Below are positions 34,189 to 43,410 of a DNA stretch of 64,000 nt, piece by piece; position 1 is the stretch's first letter; each line of letters begins with the position of its first letter. The stretch is from Dysosmobacter welbionis (GTDB lineage: Bacteria > Bacillota > Clostridia > Oscillospirales > Oscillospiraceae). The DNA lies in NCBI RefSeq assembly GCF_005121165.3, contig NZ_CP034413.3, positions 1,054,001 through 1,118,000 of the forward strand, read 5' to 3'. The translations under genes were made by a program, and so were the position numbers. The notes beneath the pieces were generated by a model. The model searched no databases and was not told the DNA's origin. It saw only the letters and a program-made list of their open reading frames with translations.

Positions 34189-34379
34189 GATGTATCTCCT
34201 TTTTCAGCAATATGTCCTAACTATCCATTTATAAGAACATATCACAGACGGTCGCATTTTGTCAATTTGATTCCAAAAATAAAGTGAATTTACCAATTTG
34301 CTTTTTTGAAATCTCAGTTGTCCTCTCTATATTTTTGTGAGGCAACTGGGTATCCGTCACAAACACAGGGGGAATGACA

Positions 34380-34964
34380 ATGGCAATGACCTGGATCTGG
34401 ACCGGGATGGTGGTGCTGTCCCTGGTCTTCGGCCTGTTCACCGGGAATCTGGACGCCGTGGCCGACGCAGCTATGGACGGCGCCGCCTCCGCCGTGGAGC
34501 TCAGTGTCTCCATGGCCGGCATTCTGTGCCTGTGGAGCGGCGTCATGGAAATCATGAATGTCTGCGGCCTCTCTGCCGGATTGGCCCGGGCCTTCCGGCC
34601 CATTCTGCGGCGACTGATGCCCCAGGCCAGCCGGGATGAAAAAACGTTGGCGGCACTCTCCGCCAACGTGTCCGCCAATCTGCTGGGACTGGGCAACGCC
34701 GCCACGCCCCTCGGGATCCAGGCGGCCCGACGGATGGCCCGCGGCTGCAGCGGCACCGCCAGCGACGAACTGTGCCTGCTGGTGGTGCTGAATACCGCTT
34801 CCATCCAGCTGCTGCCCGCCACCATCGCCTCCGTCCGCAGCGCCAGTGGAGCCCAGTCTCCCTTCGACATCCTGCCGGCGGTGTGGCTGGCCTCGGCCCT
34901 GTCGGTGGTGGTTGGCGTTCTGACGGCCAAATTCCTGGCCGCCGTGGGGAGGTGCCGGCGTTGA
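34380..34964 (+). CDS. spmA: Spore maturation protein A
   Basis: A 194-residue membrane protein with the nucleoside-recognition (Gate) domain: LSVSMAGILCLWSGVMEIMN, LSANVSANLLGLGNAATPLG and LLVVLNTASIQLLPATIAS. SpmA and SpmB are needed for spore core dehydration. Of several ATGs, the one at 34380 lies 7 nt after the G run of the ribosome site. Its stop overlaps the TTG of spmB. Confidence 0.93.
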   Translation: MAMTWIWTGMVVLSLVFGLFTGNLDAVADAAMDGAASAVELSVSMAGILCLWSGVMEIMNVCGLSAGLARAFRPILRRLMPQASRDEKTLAALSANVSANLLGLGNAATPLGIQAARRMARGCSGTASDELCLLVVLNTASIQLLPATIASVRSASGAQSPFDILPAVWLASALSVVVGVLTAKFLAAVGRCRR

Positions 34965-35482
34965 ATCTCAGTTCTCTGGTGATCCCCGTACTGCTGGCCG
35001 GGGTGGCCCTCTACGGCATGGGGAAGCGGGTGGATGTCTACGGCGCCCTGACCCACGGGGCCGAAGAGGGGCTCACGGTCCTGCTGAAGGTCCTGCCTGC
35101 CCTGGTGGGACTGCTGACCGCCGTGGCCATGTTCCGGGCTTCCGGCGCCCTGGAGTGGCTCACGGGCCTCTGCGCCCCGGCGCTGGAGTTTCTGGGCATT
35201 CCGCCGGAGACCACGCCGCTGATGCTGGTGCGCCCCGTATCCGGCAGCGGCGCCCTGGCAGTCGGCTCGGACCTCATCGCCACCTACGGCCCCGACAGCT
35301 ACATCGGCCGGGTGGCCGCCGTGATGCTGGGCAGCACGGAAACCACATTCTACACCATCGCCGTGTACTTCGGCTCTGCCGGGATCATCCGCACCCGGCA
35401 CACGGTCCCGGCAGCCCTGGCCGCGGACCTGACGGGGTTTCTGGCCTCCGCCTTCGCGGTGCGGCTGTTCTTCGGCGCCTGA
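34961..35482 (+). CDS. spmB: Spore maturation protein B
   Basis: A 173-residue membrane partner of SpmA. Family features are SSLVIPVLLAGVALYGMGK, the VDVYGALTHGAEEGL loop, LVRPVSGSGALAV and LGSTETTFYTIAVYFGSAGI. The start is TTG in a TTGA overlap with spmA, behind GGAGGTG inside spmA, so translation is coupled. Confidence 0.93.
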   Translation: MNLSSLVIPVLLAGVALYGMGKRVDVYGALTHGAEEGLTVLLKVLPALVGLLTAVAMFRASGALEWLTGLCAPALEFLGIPPETTPLMLVRPVSGSGALAVGSDLIATYGPDSYIGRVAAVMLGSTETTFYTIAVYFGSAGIIRTRHTVPAALAADLTGFLASAFAVRLFFGA

Positions 35483-35502
35483 TGGGGCGGCGTCCCGCGC
35501 CG

Positions 35503-36414
35503 TCAAGCTGCGCTGAGATAAGGCTCCAGCACAGCGGCGCCGCCGTAGGCGGAGGCGAACTCACCGTCCACCAGATACCGCACCTCTTCCACTGCCCGCA
35601 GGGACAGCAGGGAGTCCGCCAGTGCCCGGAGGGCCAGGGACAGATCCGCCTCCTCCGGCAGACCCGGCAGAGCCGCCGTGGGCAGGTCTACATAGCACGT
35701 GCTCTCTTCCAGCCGGACGGAAGTCACCTGGAATCCCTCCGGAATGGCGGAGAGCCAGTCCTTTTCCTCCGTCCCCTCCAGCAGGGCCTTGACCACGGCC
35801 CCGGCCTGCGTGTCCCCCTCGTACAGGTCCAGTGTCATCTCCACCGGCGTCAGGCCGCCGGTCTCATCCAGAAAGTACAGGGTGGCGTTCAGCGTGTCGA
35901 TCACATCCTCGTTGCTGGAAAACAGGACATCCCTGGCTGTGAAGATCTGCCGGTCCCGGTAGGCCAGCGGCTGGCCCCGGACCGTCACGCTGACAGCGGA
36001 GATCTCCGGCAGCTGGGTCAGCGTCAGGGTGATGGCATAGTCTGCCAAGGCCAGCGCCACGCCGGAGAGCAGCCGGTAGCGGGAGGAGAGGTCCACCTTG
36101 GCCCGGGTACCATCCAGCTCCAGGGACAGCAGGGTAGTCTCCTCTGGAATGGCGCTGGTGAGGGCGGCGTCCTCCGGTCCCGCCAGCAGCTCCGTCACCA
36201 GATACTCCGCCAGCTCCCGGGTGTCCCGCACCTCGCCCGACTCGATGTACAGCGGCTCCGCCCGCAGGGCATCGCCGCCAGGGGCGTCGGACAGATCCGC
36301 CTCCAGGAAATAGAGGTCGTATGTCTCGCCCTCGCCGGAAATGCGGGGCTGTCCCCAGCCGAAGGCCGCCAGAAGGGCGGCGCACAGCAGCACGGCAATC
36401 CATCGCTTTTTCAT
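35503..36414 (-). CDS. GerMN-domain protein
   Basis: A 303-residue exported protein. Residues 1-20 are a signal anchor (KKRWIAVLLCAALLAAFGW). Two GerMN-like repeats follow, each with a VDLSS/VDLPT strand: AKVDLSSRYRLLSGVALALA and STCYVDLPTAALPGL. GerM is a sporulation/germination protein that stabilises envelope complexes. It overlaps the histidine kinase gene by ATGA, so it belongs to the two-component operon and may be a sensor accessory. Confidence 0.85.
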   Translation of the reverse strand: MKKRWIAVLLCAALLAAFGWGQPRISGEGETYDLYFLEADLSDAPGGDALRAEPLYIESGEVRDTRELAEYLVTELLAGPEDAALTSAIPEETTLLSLELDGTRAKVDLSSRYRLLSGVALALADYAITLTLTQLPEISAVSVTVRGQPLAYRDRQIFTARDVLFSSNEDVIDTLNATLYFLDETGGLTPVEMTLDLYEGDTQAGAVVKALLEGTEEKDWLSAIPEGFQVTSVRLEESTCYVDLPTAALPGLPEEADLSLALRALADSLLSLRAVEEVRYLVDGEFASAYGGAAVLEPYLSAA

Positions 36415-37847
36415 GTCTGGCCGCCTCCTTCCCGCCAGGGCCAGCGGACGGTGAAAACTGCGCCGCCTCCAGGACGGTTGGCCGCCTCCACAGTGCCGCC
36501 CCGCTTTTCCACCGTGTCCCTGACGATGGCCAATCCCAGACCCGTGCCGCCGGCAGCGCGGGACCGTGCCTTGTCCACCCGATAGAACCGCTCAAAGATC
36601 CGGGGCAGGTCCTCTTCCGGGATGCCGGCGCCGTTGTCCTCCACCGTCAGCACCACCTGATCCCCCTCCCGAAACAGGGAGACCTGGACCGTGCTGCCCG
36701 GCGGCGTGTACTTCACGGCGTTGTCCGTCAGATTATAGATGATCTGGTGGATCTCATCCCGGGTGGCCAGCATCGTACAGGTCCCCTCCGCCCGATAGGT
36801 CAGTTCCGTTCCCTTCTCCTGGGCCACCAGGCTCATCATCCGCATCACCTGCTCCAGCACCGGCAGCGCGTCCACTACCACCGGCCGCTCCAGCACGTTG
36901 CTGTCCAGCCGGGTCAGGCGGAGCAGATCCTCTGTGATACGGGAGAGGCGCTCCGCCTCCTGCCCGATGTCTGTGACAAATTCCCGGGCCGTCTCCCGGT
37001 CGATGTTCTCCGTCTGGAGGATGGAGTCCGTCAGCAGCCGGATGGCCGCCAGGGGCGTTTTCAGCTCGTGGGAGGCGTCGGACACAAAGCGGCGGCGGGC
37101 GTTCTCCGTAGTCTGGAGGCGGTCCGTCAAGCTGTTGAACTCCTGGGCCAGCTGGGCGATCTCGTCGCGTCCGGGCACCTCCGCCCGGTGGCTGTAAGCG
37201 CCCTCCCGCACCTCCCGGATGGCGGTGAGCAGCTGGCCGATCTTCCGGGTCAGCGCCCGGGACAGCAGGCCGCTGAGACACAGCACCACCACCGCGATGC
37301 CGGCGGAGAGCCGCAATAGATTGCCCTGCAGCCCCTCCAGCAGAGCGGCCTGCTCCGTGTCATACTCGTATGCGTATACGGCGCCGATGATCTGGTTCTG
37401 GTACAGCACCGGCGAGGCCGCCCGGCTGCGGAAGGCCCCGTCCCGGTAGCTGCTGGAGAACACGTCGTTCCCCAGCAGGGCCTGGACGATCTCTGTGTAG
37501 AAGCTGTACTCCCCCAGGGCGTCGTTGGTCTCCCGGGTATCGTAGAGGACCTTGCCCGCACTGTCCGTCACCAGGATGCGGCTGAGGCCCGTCTCCTCCA
37601 CCACCGCCATGGCCTGGGACACATTCTCCTCGGTCAGCCGGTCCAGGCCGGACAGGGAGTAGACCATCACGGACACGCTGCTCTGGAGCGTGGTTGCCTT
37701 GGAGCGGAACACCAGATCCTGCGATACCCGCAGCGGATAGGTGTTCAGCAGCAGCAGCACGCCCGCGATAATCAGGATATAGCTCAGGCCGAACTTGAAC
37801 TGCAGGCTGTCCCAGATCCTGCCCTTATCCTTTGAAATAGTATCCAA
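36411..37847 (-). CDS. Sensor histidine kinase
   Basis: A 478-residue membrane kinase. TM1 is at about residues 18-35. The extracellular sensor region is about 36-175. TM2 is LSAGIAVVVLCLSGLL. Then come HAMP, the H box SDASHELKTPLAAIR (phospho-accepting His), N box IIYNLTDNAVKYT, G1 VEDNGAGIPEEDL and G2 GTGLGLAIVRD. The start is TTG overlapping the response-regulator end by 23 nt. The architecture is PhoR/WalK-like. Signal unknown. Confidence 0.93.
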   Translation of the reverse strand: MDTISKDKGRIWDSLQFKFGLSYILIIAGVLLLLNTYPLRVSQDLVFRSKATTLQSSVSVMVYSLSGLDRLTEENVSQAMAVVEETGLSRILVTDSAGKVLYDTRETNDALGEYSFYTEIVQALLGNDVFSSSYRDGAFRSRAASPVLYQNQIIGAVYAYEYDTEQAALLEGLQGNLLRLSAGIAVVVLCLSGLLSRALTRKIGQLLTAIREVREGAYSHRAEVPGRDEIAQLAQEFNSLTDRLQTTENARRRFVSDASHELKTPLAAIRLLTDSILQTENIDRETAREFVTDIGQEAERLSRITEDLLRLTRLDSNVLERPVVVDALPVLEQVMRMMSLVAQEKGTELTYRAEGTCTMLATRDEIHQIIYNLTDNAVKYTPPGSTVQVSLFREGDQVVLTVEDNGAGIPEEDLPRIFERFYRVDKARSRAAGGTGLGLAIVRDTVEKRGGTVEAANRPGGGAVFTVRWPWREGGGQT

Positions 37848-38502
37848 CTCCCCACTTGGTCATAATATACTCCGGCTCCGCCGGGTTCTTCTCCAGCTTC
37901 TCCCGCAGGCGGCGGATGTGGACATCCACCGTCCGGTAGTCCCCGGCGTAGGCATAGCCCCACACCACGTTCATCAGATTCTCCCGGCTGTACACCCGCC
38001 GGGGATTGCGCATCAGCAGCTCGATCAGATCGTACTCCTTGGCGGTCAGATCCACGGTCTTTCCATCCCGGATGGCCACCCGCTCCTCCGTGTTCAGGGA
38101 CAAGTCCCCCGCGGTCAGGACGGCGCCCCGGTTCCGCTGCGTGCCGGCGGCCCGCCGCAGCAGCGCCCGAACCCGGGCCTTCAGCTCCAGAATGTTGAAG
38201 GGTTTTGTAACATAGTCATCCGCTCCGCACTCAAAGCCCATCAGCTTGTCCGCGTCCTCGCTCTTGGCGGTGAGCATGATGATGGGCACATTGGAGAACT
38301 CCCGGATCCGCATACATGCCTCCTGCCCGTCCAGCTCCGGCATCATCACATCCAGAATGATGAGATCGAAGCGGCCGTTGCGGGCCAGCTCCACGGCGGA
38401 GGCACCGTCATAGGCACACTCCACCTCGTACCCCTCGTTCTCCAGATTGAATTTCACGCCTTTGACCAGCAGCTTTTCGTCATCAACCACCAGAATCCTC
38501 AT
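37825..38502 (-). CDS. OmpR/PhoB-type response regulator
   Basis: A 225-residue regulator. The receiver shows VVDDEK, LIILDVMMPELDG (phospho-Asp), MLTAKSED and DDYVTKPFN. The C-terminal winged helix shows VDLTAKEYDLIELLMRNP and YRTVDVHIRRLREKLE. It overlaps the kinase downstream and the ComEA-like gene upstream. It is probably the partner of the kinase at 36411-37847. Confidence 0.95.
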   Translation of the reverse strand: MRILVVDDEKLLVKGVKFNLENEGYEVECAYDGASAVELARNGRFDLIILDVMMPELDGQEACMRIREFSNVPIIMLTAKSEDADKLMGFECGADDYVTKPFNILELKARVRALLRRAAGTQRNRGAVLTAGDLSLNTEERVAIRDGKTVDLTAKEYDLIELLMRNPRRVYSRENLMNVVWGYAYAGDYRTVDVHIRRLREKLEKNPAEPEYIMTKWGVGYYFKG

Positions 38503-38887
38503 TTGTCACCTCTCCTTTGCCGTTGTCCACAGTGACGCGGTCCTCCAGCTCGGCGAATTTCGCCTCTCCGATCCCGCTCACCTCCATGATCTCCTCAATG
38601 CTCCCGAAGGGGCCGTTGGCCTCCCGGTACGCGATGATCCGGCGGGCCAGGCTCTCCCCGATGCCGGGCAGCGTGTCCAGCTCCTCCGCCGTGGCGGTGT
38701 TCAGATCCACCGGCGGGAAGTCCGGGGCGATCTCCTCCCGGGGGACCTCCGCCTCTGTCTCGATGACTACGCCCGGGACGCGATCCTGCCGATCCCGAAG
38801 AGACAGGCCCGCCAGGGCGCACAGGAACACCGCCGTCAACCCCAGCAGAATGATCTCACTTTTTGTCGGCCTTCCCCGTCCACTCAC
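38483..38887 (-). CDS. ComEA-like helix-hairpin-helix protein
   Basis: A 134-residue protein with one N-terminal membrane anchor (IILLGLTAVFLCALAGL) and a C-terminal tandem HhH, DLNTATAEELDTLPGIGESLARR and FGSIEEIMEVSGIGEAKFAEL, as in the DNA receptor ComEA. The SLBB domain of Bacillus ComEA is absent. The GTG at 38885-38887 is chosen for GGGAG 7 nt upstream. It overlaps the response regulator by 20 nt. Confidence 0.8.
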   Translation of the reverse strand: MSGRGRPTKSEIILLGLTAVFLCALAGLSLRDRQDRVPGVVIETEAEVPREEIAPDFPPVDLNTATAEELDTLPGIGESLARRIIAYREANGPFGSIEEIMEVSGIGEAKFAELEDRVTVDNGKGEVTNEDSGG

Positions 38888-39005
38888 TGTTGAACTCCCA
38901 CCCGTTTTTTGATATACTATGAATTGAAATGTCGAACCGCGGCGCTTTTCGCCGCCGCTGCCGCGCGATGCAAGTTGATTATACCACAGATGGTAGGAGT
39001 TTGAT

Positions 39006-40370
39006 ATGAAAACACACCGCTTTTTCTCTGTTTTTTTGCTGCTGATCCTGGCGGTCTCCCTGCTGACAGGTCCTGCCTCCGCCGCAGAGGTGCCTGACCC
39101 CGCCATCCAGGCCAAGGCTGCCCTGCTGGTGGACGCCAACACCGGCCGCATGGTCTATGGAAAGAACGAGCACGAGGAGCTCTATCCCGCCAGTCTCACC
39201 AAGATCATGACCGCTCTGCTGACGCTGGAGGCAGTGGACAGCGGGCAGCTGTCCATGGACCAGCCAATCACTGTTACGGAGAGCGCCCTGGAGGGGCTGG
39301 CGGCGGATGGCAGCACCGCCGGCATCCGGGCCGGGGAGGTGCTGACGGTGGAGCAGCTGCTGGAGTGTATGCTGATCGTCTCCGCCAACGAGGCGTGCAA
39401 CATTCTGGCGGAGCAGGTCAGCGGCAGCGTGGACGCCTTCGTGGGCGCCATGAATGAAAAGGCTGCGGCTCTGGGGTGTGAGAACACCCACTTCGTCAAC
39501 ACCACCGGCCTGCATGACAGCCAGCACTACACCTCCGCCTGGGACTTGTACCTCATCACAGCGGAGGCCCTGAAGCATGACGACTTCCTGCGGATCTGCG
39601 ATATGAAGAGCGCCACCATCCCCGCCACCAATCTCAGCGAGGAGCGGGTGCTCCACTCCACCAACTACCTGATCTCCAACTGGCGGGCCTTGGGATATCT
39701 GGACAGCCGGGCCCACGGCGTCAAGACCGGCTCCACCTCCGATGCCGGCCACTGCCTGGTATCCACTGCCGCGGAGGGCAGCCTCTCCTTCATCAGCGTG
39801 GTGCTGGGGGCCGAATCCGTGACCTTGCCCAGCGGCGGCACCCAGGTCCAGAGCTTTTCCGAGACCTCCCGTCTCTTCGACTGGGGTTTTGAGAACTTCT
39901 CCTATCAGACGGTGCTGGAGGAGGCTGAGCTGGTGAAGGAGGTCAGCGTGGCGCTGTCCAAGGTGGACCATGTGTCCGTCCATCCGGCGGCGGATGTGGA
40001 GCTGTTGCTGCCCAAGGGCACTGATCCCGCCTCTCTGGAGCGGACGCTGGACCTGGAGAGTCCTGTGGACGCTCCGGTCACCGAGGGGCAGGTGCTTGGC
40101 ACTCTCTCCCTCTCTCTGGAGGGAGAGGTGTTGACCACGGTGGACCTGCTGGCCTCCCATGATGTGGAGGCCTCCGGCCTGCTGCTGTTTTGGCGGAACG
40201 TGCGGAACTTCTTCAGTTCCACCGCGGTGAAGGTGGTTGGCATCGCGTTGCTGGTGCTGGCGGCGGCGCTGATCGTCTGGAAGCTGACGGTAGGCCGCCG
40301 GCGCTACCGGTACGGCCGTAGCGTACCCCGCCGCCGCGGGGGCGGCTACCGGGGCCGGAGGCGGCATTGA
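39006..40370 (+). CDS. D-alanyl-D-alanine carboxypeptidase, DacF-like
   Basis: A 454-residue low-molecular-weight penicillin-binding protein. The signal peptide ends at GPASAAE. Active-site motifs are SLTK (Ser nucleophile), SAN and KTGS, followed by the PBP5 C-terminal domain and a C-terminal membrane segment (VVGIALLVLAAALIVWKL) with a strongly basic RRRGGGYRGRRRH tail. It trims the fifth D-Ala of peptidoglycan stems. The basic cytoplasmic tail is unusual and may bind nucleic acid or phospholipid. Confidence 0.93.
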   Translation: MKTHRFFSVFLLLILAVSLLTGPASAAEVPDPAIQAKAALLVDANTGRMVYGKNEHEELYPASLTKIMTALLTLEAVDSGQLSMDQPITVTESALEGLAADGSTAGIRAGEVLTVEQLLECMLIVSANEACNILAEQVSGSVDAFVGAMNEKAAALGCENTHFVNTTGLHDSQHYTSAWDLYLITAEALKHDDFLRICDMKSATIPATNLSEERVLHSTNYLISNWRALGYLDSRAHGVKTGSTSDAGHCLVSTAAEGSLSFISVVLGAESVTLPSGGTQVQSFSETSRLFDWGFENFSYQTVLEEAELVKEVSVALSKVDHVSVHPAADVELLLPKGTDPASLERTLDLESPVDAPVTEGQVLGTLSLSLEGEVLTTVDLLASHDVEASGLLLFWRNVRNFFSSTAVKVVGIALLVLAAALIVWKLTVGRRRYRYGRSVPRRRGGGYRGRRRH

Positions 40371-40373
40371 CAC

Positions 40374-40409
40374 AAAAGGGCCCTGGGGCAGCATCCCCAG
40401 GGCCTTTTT
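40374..40409 (+). terminator. Terminator of the carboxypeptidase gene
   Basis: GGCCCTGGGG/CCCCAGGGCC stem with a 6-nt loop, then five Ts. Confidence 0.88.
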
Positions 40410-40496
40410 ACAGAGAGAGGCACAAAGCGCAGCTGTTGAGATACGGAATCCTCCCGCTCTGCTCTTCACTCTTTCCAGAAAATCCGGAATAGAATT

Positions 40497-40521
40497 CAGG
40501 GGCGCACGGCGTGCGCCCCTG
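40497..40521. terminator. Hairpin at the 3' end of the nitroreductase gene
   Basis: CAGGGGCGCAC and GTGCGCCCCTG pair perfectly with a 3-nt loop. No long T run follows, so termination may be weak. Confidence 0.5.
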
Positions 40522-40539
40522 ATTCTAGATCCCTTATTG

Positions 40540-41052
40540 TCACAGATACCGCACCAGCTCTTCCAGGGGCTTGCGGTCCGTGTGCAGGCGGGAGGGATGG
40601 GCGCCCTCCGCCGGATAGCCCATAGGCAGCAGGGCGATGGGTGTCAGCCCCGCCAGCTCCGGGAATGCGGCGTGGAGCTTCTCCGGGTCGAACATGCCCA
40701 CATAGGTGGTGCCGAGGCCCAGGTCCGCGGCCTGGAGCATCATCTGGGTGACGGCGATGGCCGCGTCAATCTCGCCGTGGTTCTTGCCGTCGTCCTCCCG
40801 CTTCCAGGCGGCCTCCGGGTCGTATGCCACCAGCAGCATCACCGGCGGATGGAAGTGAGCGCCGGTGCAGCCGTCCACCTTTTCCAGCGCCTCCGAGCTC
40901 TGGAGCACAAAGATGCGCTGGGGCTGGAGGTTATGGGCAGTGGGGGCATTGCGGCCGGCCTCCAGCACGGCGGAGAGCTTCTCCGCCTCCACGGGGCGGT
41001 CGCTGAATTTCCGCAGAGAATAGCGCTCCGCGGCCAGTTTCGCAAAATCCAT
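40540..41052 (-). CDS. Nitroreductase family protein
   Basis: A 170-residue FMN-dependent oxidoreductase. The N-terminal ERYSLRKFSDRPVE binds FMN, then APTAHNLQPQRIFV, and the C-terminal half has AAIAVTQMMLQAADLGLGTTYVGMFD and LLPMGYPAE. The physiological substrate is unknown. It is a single gene with terminator-like structures downstream. Confidence 0.9.
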   Translation of the reverse strand: MDFAKLAAERYSLRKFSDRPVEAEKLSAVLEAGRNAPTAHNLQPQRIFVLQSSEALEKVDGCTGAHFHPPVMLLVAYDPEAAWKREDDGKNHGEIDAAIAVTQMMLQAADLGLGTTYVGMFDPEKLHAAFPELAGLTPIALLPMGYPAEGAHPSRLHTDRKPLEELVRYL

Positions 41053-41123
41053 GGGGATGCTTCCTTTCTGATGTAGAGATACCTGATTTTAGCACATCCC
41101 CGCGGCCGCCGCAACTGTTTTTC

Positions 41124-41669
41124 TCACATCCCCTGGTTGGGCATCCAGCCGCTGCGGAGGACCTCGTCGCAGATGTCCCGGCAGCGGGTGTCGTAGAACT
41201 CGATGAATTTCAGGGAATAAATGTCCGAGACGATGTAGCGGTCCCGGCCCTCCTGGTAGATGGTCATATAGTCGTTGCCCACATCGTACAGAATCCCCTC
41301 CCAGGAGGTGGTGCTCTGGGTGCCCACCAGGAAGGTGGCCACCACGTAGTTGCCCACGTTTTTCTTCAGCATGGCCTTCAAAGATCCCCGGTAGGCTTCC
41401 TCCATGGAGATGGGGTCCGTGATGACCTCGCTGGGCAGGTGGTTCCGCATGTCCAGGGACCCCATAGACTGGCCGCCCTGCTCCTCCGCGGCGTTCAGGC
41501 GGTCCATAGGGCGGCCGGCACTGGTGACGGTGCGGCCGGGCGCCTCCGGCATGGGCGGGTCGGCGGGCATGGGTGTGACTTCACCGGACCAGTCCGTCAT
41601 TCTGGGCGCGACCTGCGCCACAGGAGGCGCCCCGTTTCCGCCGTTGTAGATATTCTGATAGTGTGCCAT
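41124..41669 (-). CDS. gerQ: Spore coat protein GerQ-like
   Basis: A 181-residue protein. The N-terminal 90 residues are Pro/Met-rich. The C-terminal domain (LKAMLKKNVGNYVVATFLVGTQ, WEGILYDVGNDYMTIYQEGRDRYIVSDIYSLKFIEFYD) matches GerQ, the coat protein that anchors CwlJ. The ATG at 41667-41669 is chosen over an upstream GTG. It lies 12 bp after the SleB/CwlJ-like gene, repeating the cwlJ-gerQ pairing of Bacillus. Confidence 0.9.
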   Translation of the reverse strand: MAHYQNIYNGGNGAPPVAQVAPRMTDWSGEVTPMPADPPMPEAPGRTVTSAGRPMDRLNAAEEQGGQSMGSLDMRNHLPSEVITDPISMEEAYRGSLKAMLKKNVGNYVVATFLVGTQSTTSWEGILYDVGNDYMTIYQEGRDRYIVSDIYSLKFIEFYDTRCRDICDEVLRSGWMPNQGM

Positions 41670-41681
41670 TTCCAACACCTC

Positions 41682-42122
41682 TCAAGTCTGATAATACGCG
41701 TCTGTGGGATTATAGAAGCAGTGGTCGCCGATCCGGGTCTGCCAGTATCCCACCTTCGAGGGAAAGAAGGACCGGCAGGTGGGGCCGAAGGGGTTGTAAA
41801 ACCACAGGGAATCCGCCACATCCGGCAGGCGGTTGCCCGCGATGGCCCAGTCGGCGATGTCATAGTGGATCTGTTCGGGTCTCATGTTGTAGATATTCTG
41901 GGGGTTGTAGGCGCCGCCCTCCGTCTCGCTGGCGCAGACGAACTGATAGGGCTGAAAGATGATATTGCGGATGCTGCCCTGCCCGACCCGGGCATACTCC
42001 CCGCCCTTGGCGTGGACCCGGTTCATTACAACACCGGCCACCGCCTTCATGCCGTCTTCACCCTCTCCGCCCGCCTCGCACTGGATCAGGCGCGCCAGCA
42101 GCTCCCGGTCGGAATAAGCCAT
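41682..42122 (-). CDS. Cell wall hydrolase, SleB/CwlJ-like
   Basis: A 146-residue Hydrolase_2 protein without a signal peptide: ELLARLIQCEAGGEGEDGMKAV (catalytic Glu), VAGVVMNRV, FQPYQF and GYWQTRIGDHCFY. CwlJ lacks a signal and is held in the coat by GerQ, whose gene follows. It should degrade cortex peptidoglycan during germination. Confidence 0.9.
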   Translation of the reverse strand: MAYSDRELLARLIQCEAGGEGEDGMKAVAGVVMNRVHAKGGEYARVGQGSIRNIIFQPYQFVCASETEGGAYNPQNIYNMRPEQIHYDIADWAIAGNRLPDVADSLWFYNPFGPTCRSFFPSKVGYWQTRIGDHCFYNPTDAYYQT

Positions 42123-42367
42123 TGGTCGATCACTCCTCTGTCGGGGCCTGCCATACGTACCAAACGCCGGTCCGGCAGACCGCCTGGCCCGGACGTTTCA
42201 CCCTCAGGATATGCACAGGGACTGCAGAAGGTGTCAGCGGCAGCCTCCCGGTCCCGTGAAGGGGGAGTCTCCCAGCGAAAAAGTCGGTCTCGATTTTTTC
42301 CGGATGGACCGGCCCAGCCGGAATGTGGTATACTGGATTCTCAGCGAACGAGTCAGGCGGCCGCGGC

Positions 42368-42656
42368 ATGGAAAATACGCCTCAAGATCCCGCACATCTG
42401 CGGAGGGAGTTCCAGCCGTGCCGGAACCGATTCACCGCCTTTGGCGGCGAGACGCGGCAGGACCTGCTGCGCGTCCTGTTGTCTCCCCCGCCTGCAGGTT
42501 CTGCGGGAGACAGGCGTGATAAAAGCCCGAAAAGAAGCGACTCGCGTCTTCTACTATCTGGCCCTGCAGGACAGTGGGATCGAAAACGTAGCGCGCCTGT
42601 TCGCAGACATTCTGCAGATCCTGAGAAACGCTCCGGACAAGAGCGGCGAGGATTGA
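42368..42656 (+). pseudogene. ArsR-type regulator with deleted HTH
   Basis: The first part reads MENTPQDPAHLRREFQPC.. FTAFGGETRQDLLRVLL, the start of an ArsR-family winged-helix. In another frame, LQVLRETGVIKARKEATRVFYYLAL.. is the recognition-to-wing part. The helix-turn-helix between them, about 25-30 codons, is missing near 42485. This is a true internal deletion, not a single-base error. It may once have controlled the nitroreductase gene 28 bp downstream. Confidence 0.75.
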
Positions 42657-42684
42657 CTGCGGCTATCACAGGAGGAATACAGTT

Positions 42685-43353
42685 ATGGATTTGTTCGAGG
42701 CCATGGAGCACCGGCATGCGGTCCGCTCCTACGAGGACCGGCCCATCGCGCCGGAGGCGAGAGAAGCACTGCTGGCGTGCATCGCCCAGTGCAACCGGGA
42801 GAGCGGGCTTCACATCCAGCTTGTTCTGGATGAGCCCAGAGGATTCGGAGGGCTTCCGGCCCACTACGGGAAGTTCTCCGGCGTAAAAAACTACATCGCG
42901 CTGATCGGAAAGAAGTCCCCGAACCTGGAGGAAGCCTGCGGGTACTACGGGGAGAAGATCGTACTGCGGGCCCAGCAGCTGGGTCTCAACACCTGCTGGG
43001 TCGCCATGACGTACAGCAAGGTCAAGACCGCCTTTCAGATCGCCCCGGGCGAGAAGCTCTGCCTGGTGATCGCGGTGGGCCACGGCACCACCCAGGGCGC
43101 CGGACACCCGGTCAAGCAGCCGGAAGAGGTGTCCAAGGCGGATTCCCCTGTGCCGGACTGGTTCCAGCGGGGCGTGCGGGCGGCGCTGCTGGCGCCCACA
43201 GCCATGAACCAGCAGAAATTTACCTTCACGCTTCAAGGCGGCAGCGTGGCCGCGAAAGCCGGAACCGGCTTTTACACCAAGGTGGACCTGGGCATTGCCA
43301 AATACCATTTTGAAATCGGGGCGGGGACCGCGCAGTTCCGCTGGGCTCCCTGA
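42685..43353 (+). CDS. Nitroreductase-like flavoprotein (putative TM nitroreductase type)
   Basis: A 222-residue protein. The N-terminal MEHRHAVRSYEDRPIAPEAR and central GYYGEKIVLRAQQLGLNTCWVAMTYS fit the two-lobed nitroreductase family, and AALLAPTAMNQQKFTF repeats the FMN motif in the second lobe. The ribosome site is AGGAGGA. It lies after the broken ArsR gene, so its control may be lost. Substrate unknown. Confidence 0.85.
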   Translation: MDLFEAMEHRHAVRSYEDRPIAPEAREALLACIAQCNRESGLHIQLVLDEPRGFGGLPAHYGKFSGVKNYIALIGKKSPNLEEACGYYGEKIVLRAQQLGLNTCWVAMTYSKVKTAFQIAPGEKLCLVIAVGHGTTQGAGHPVKQPEEVSKADSPVPDWFQRGVRAALLAPTAMNQQKFTFTLQGGSVAAKAGTGFYTKVDLGIAKYHFEIGAGTAQFRWAP

Positions 43354-43410
43354 CCGGGAGCCGGTCTTCCGGCAGCCTCCGGGCCTCCCGCCCCTGTCAG
43401 GAGGATTTTG

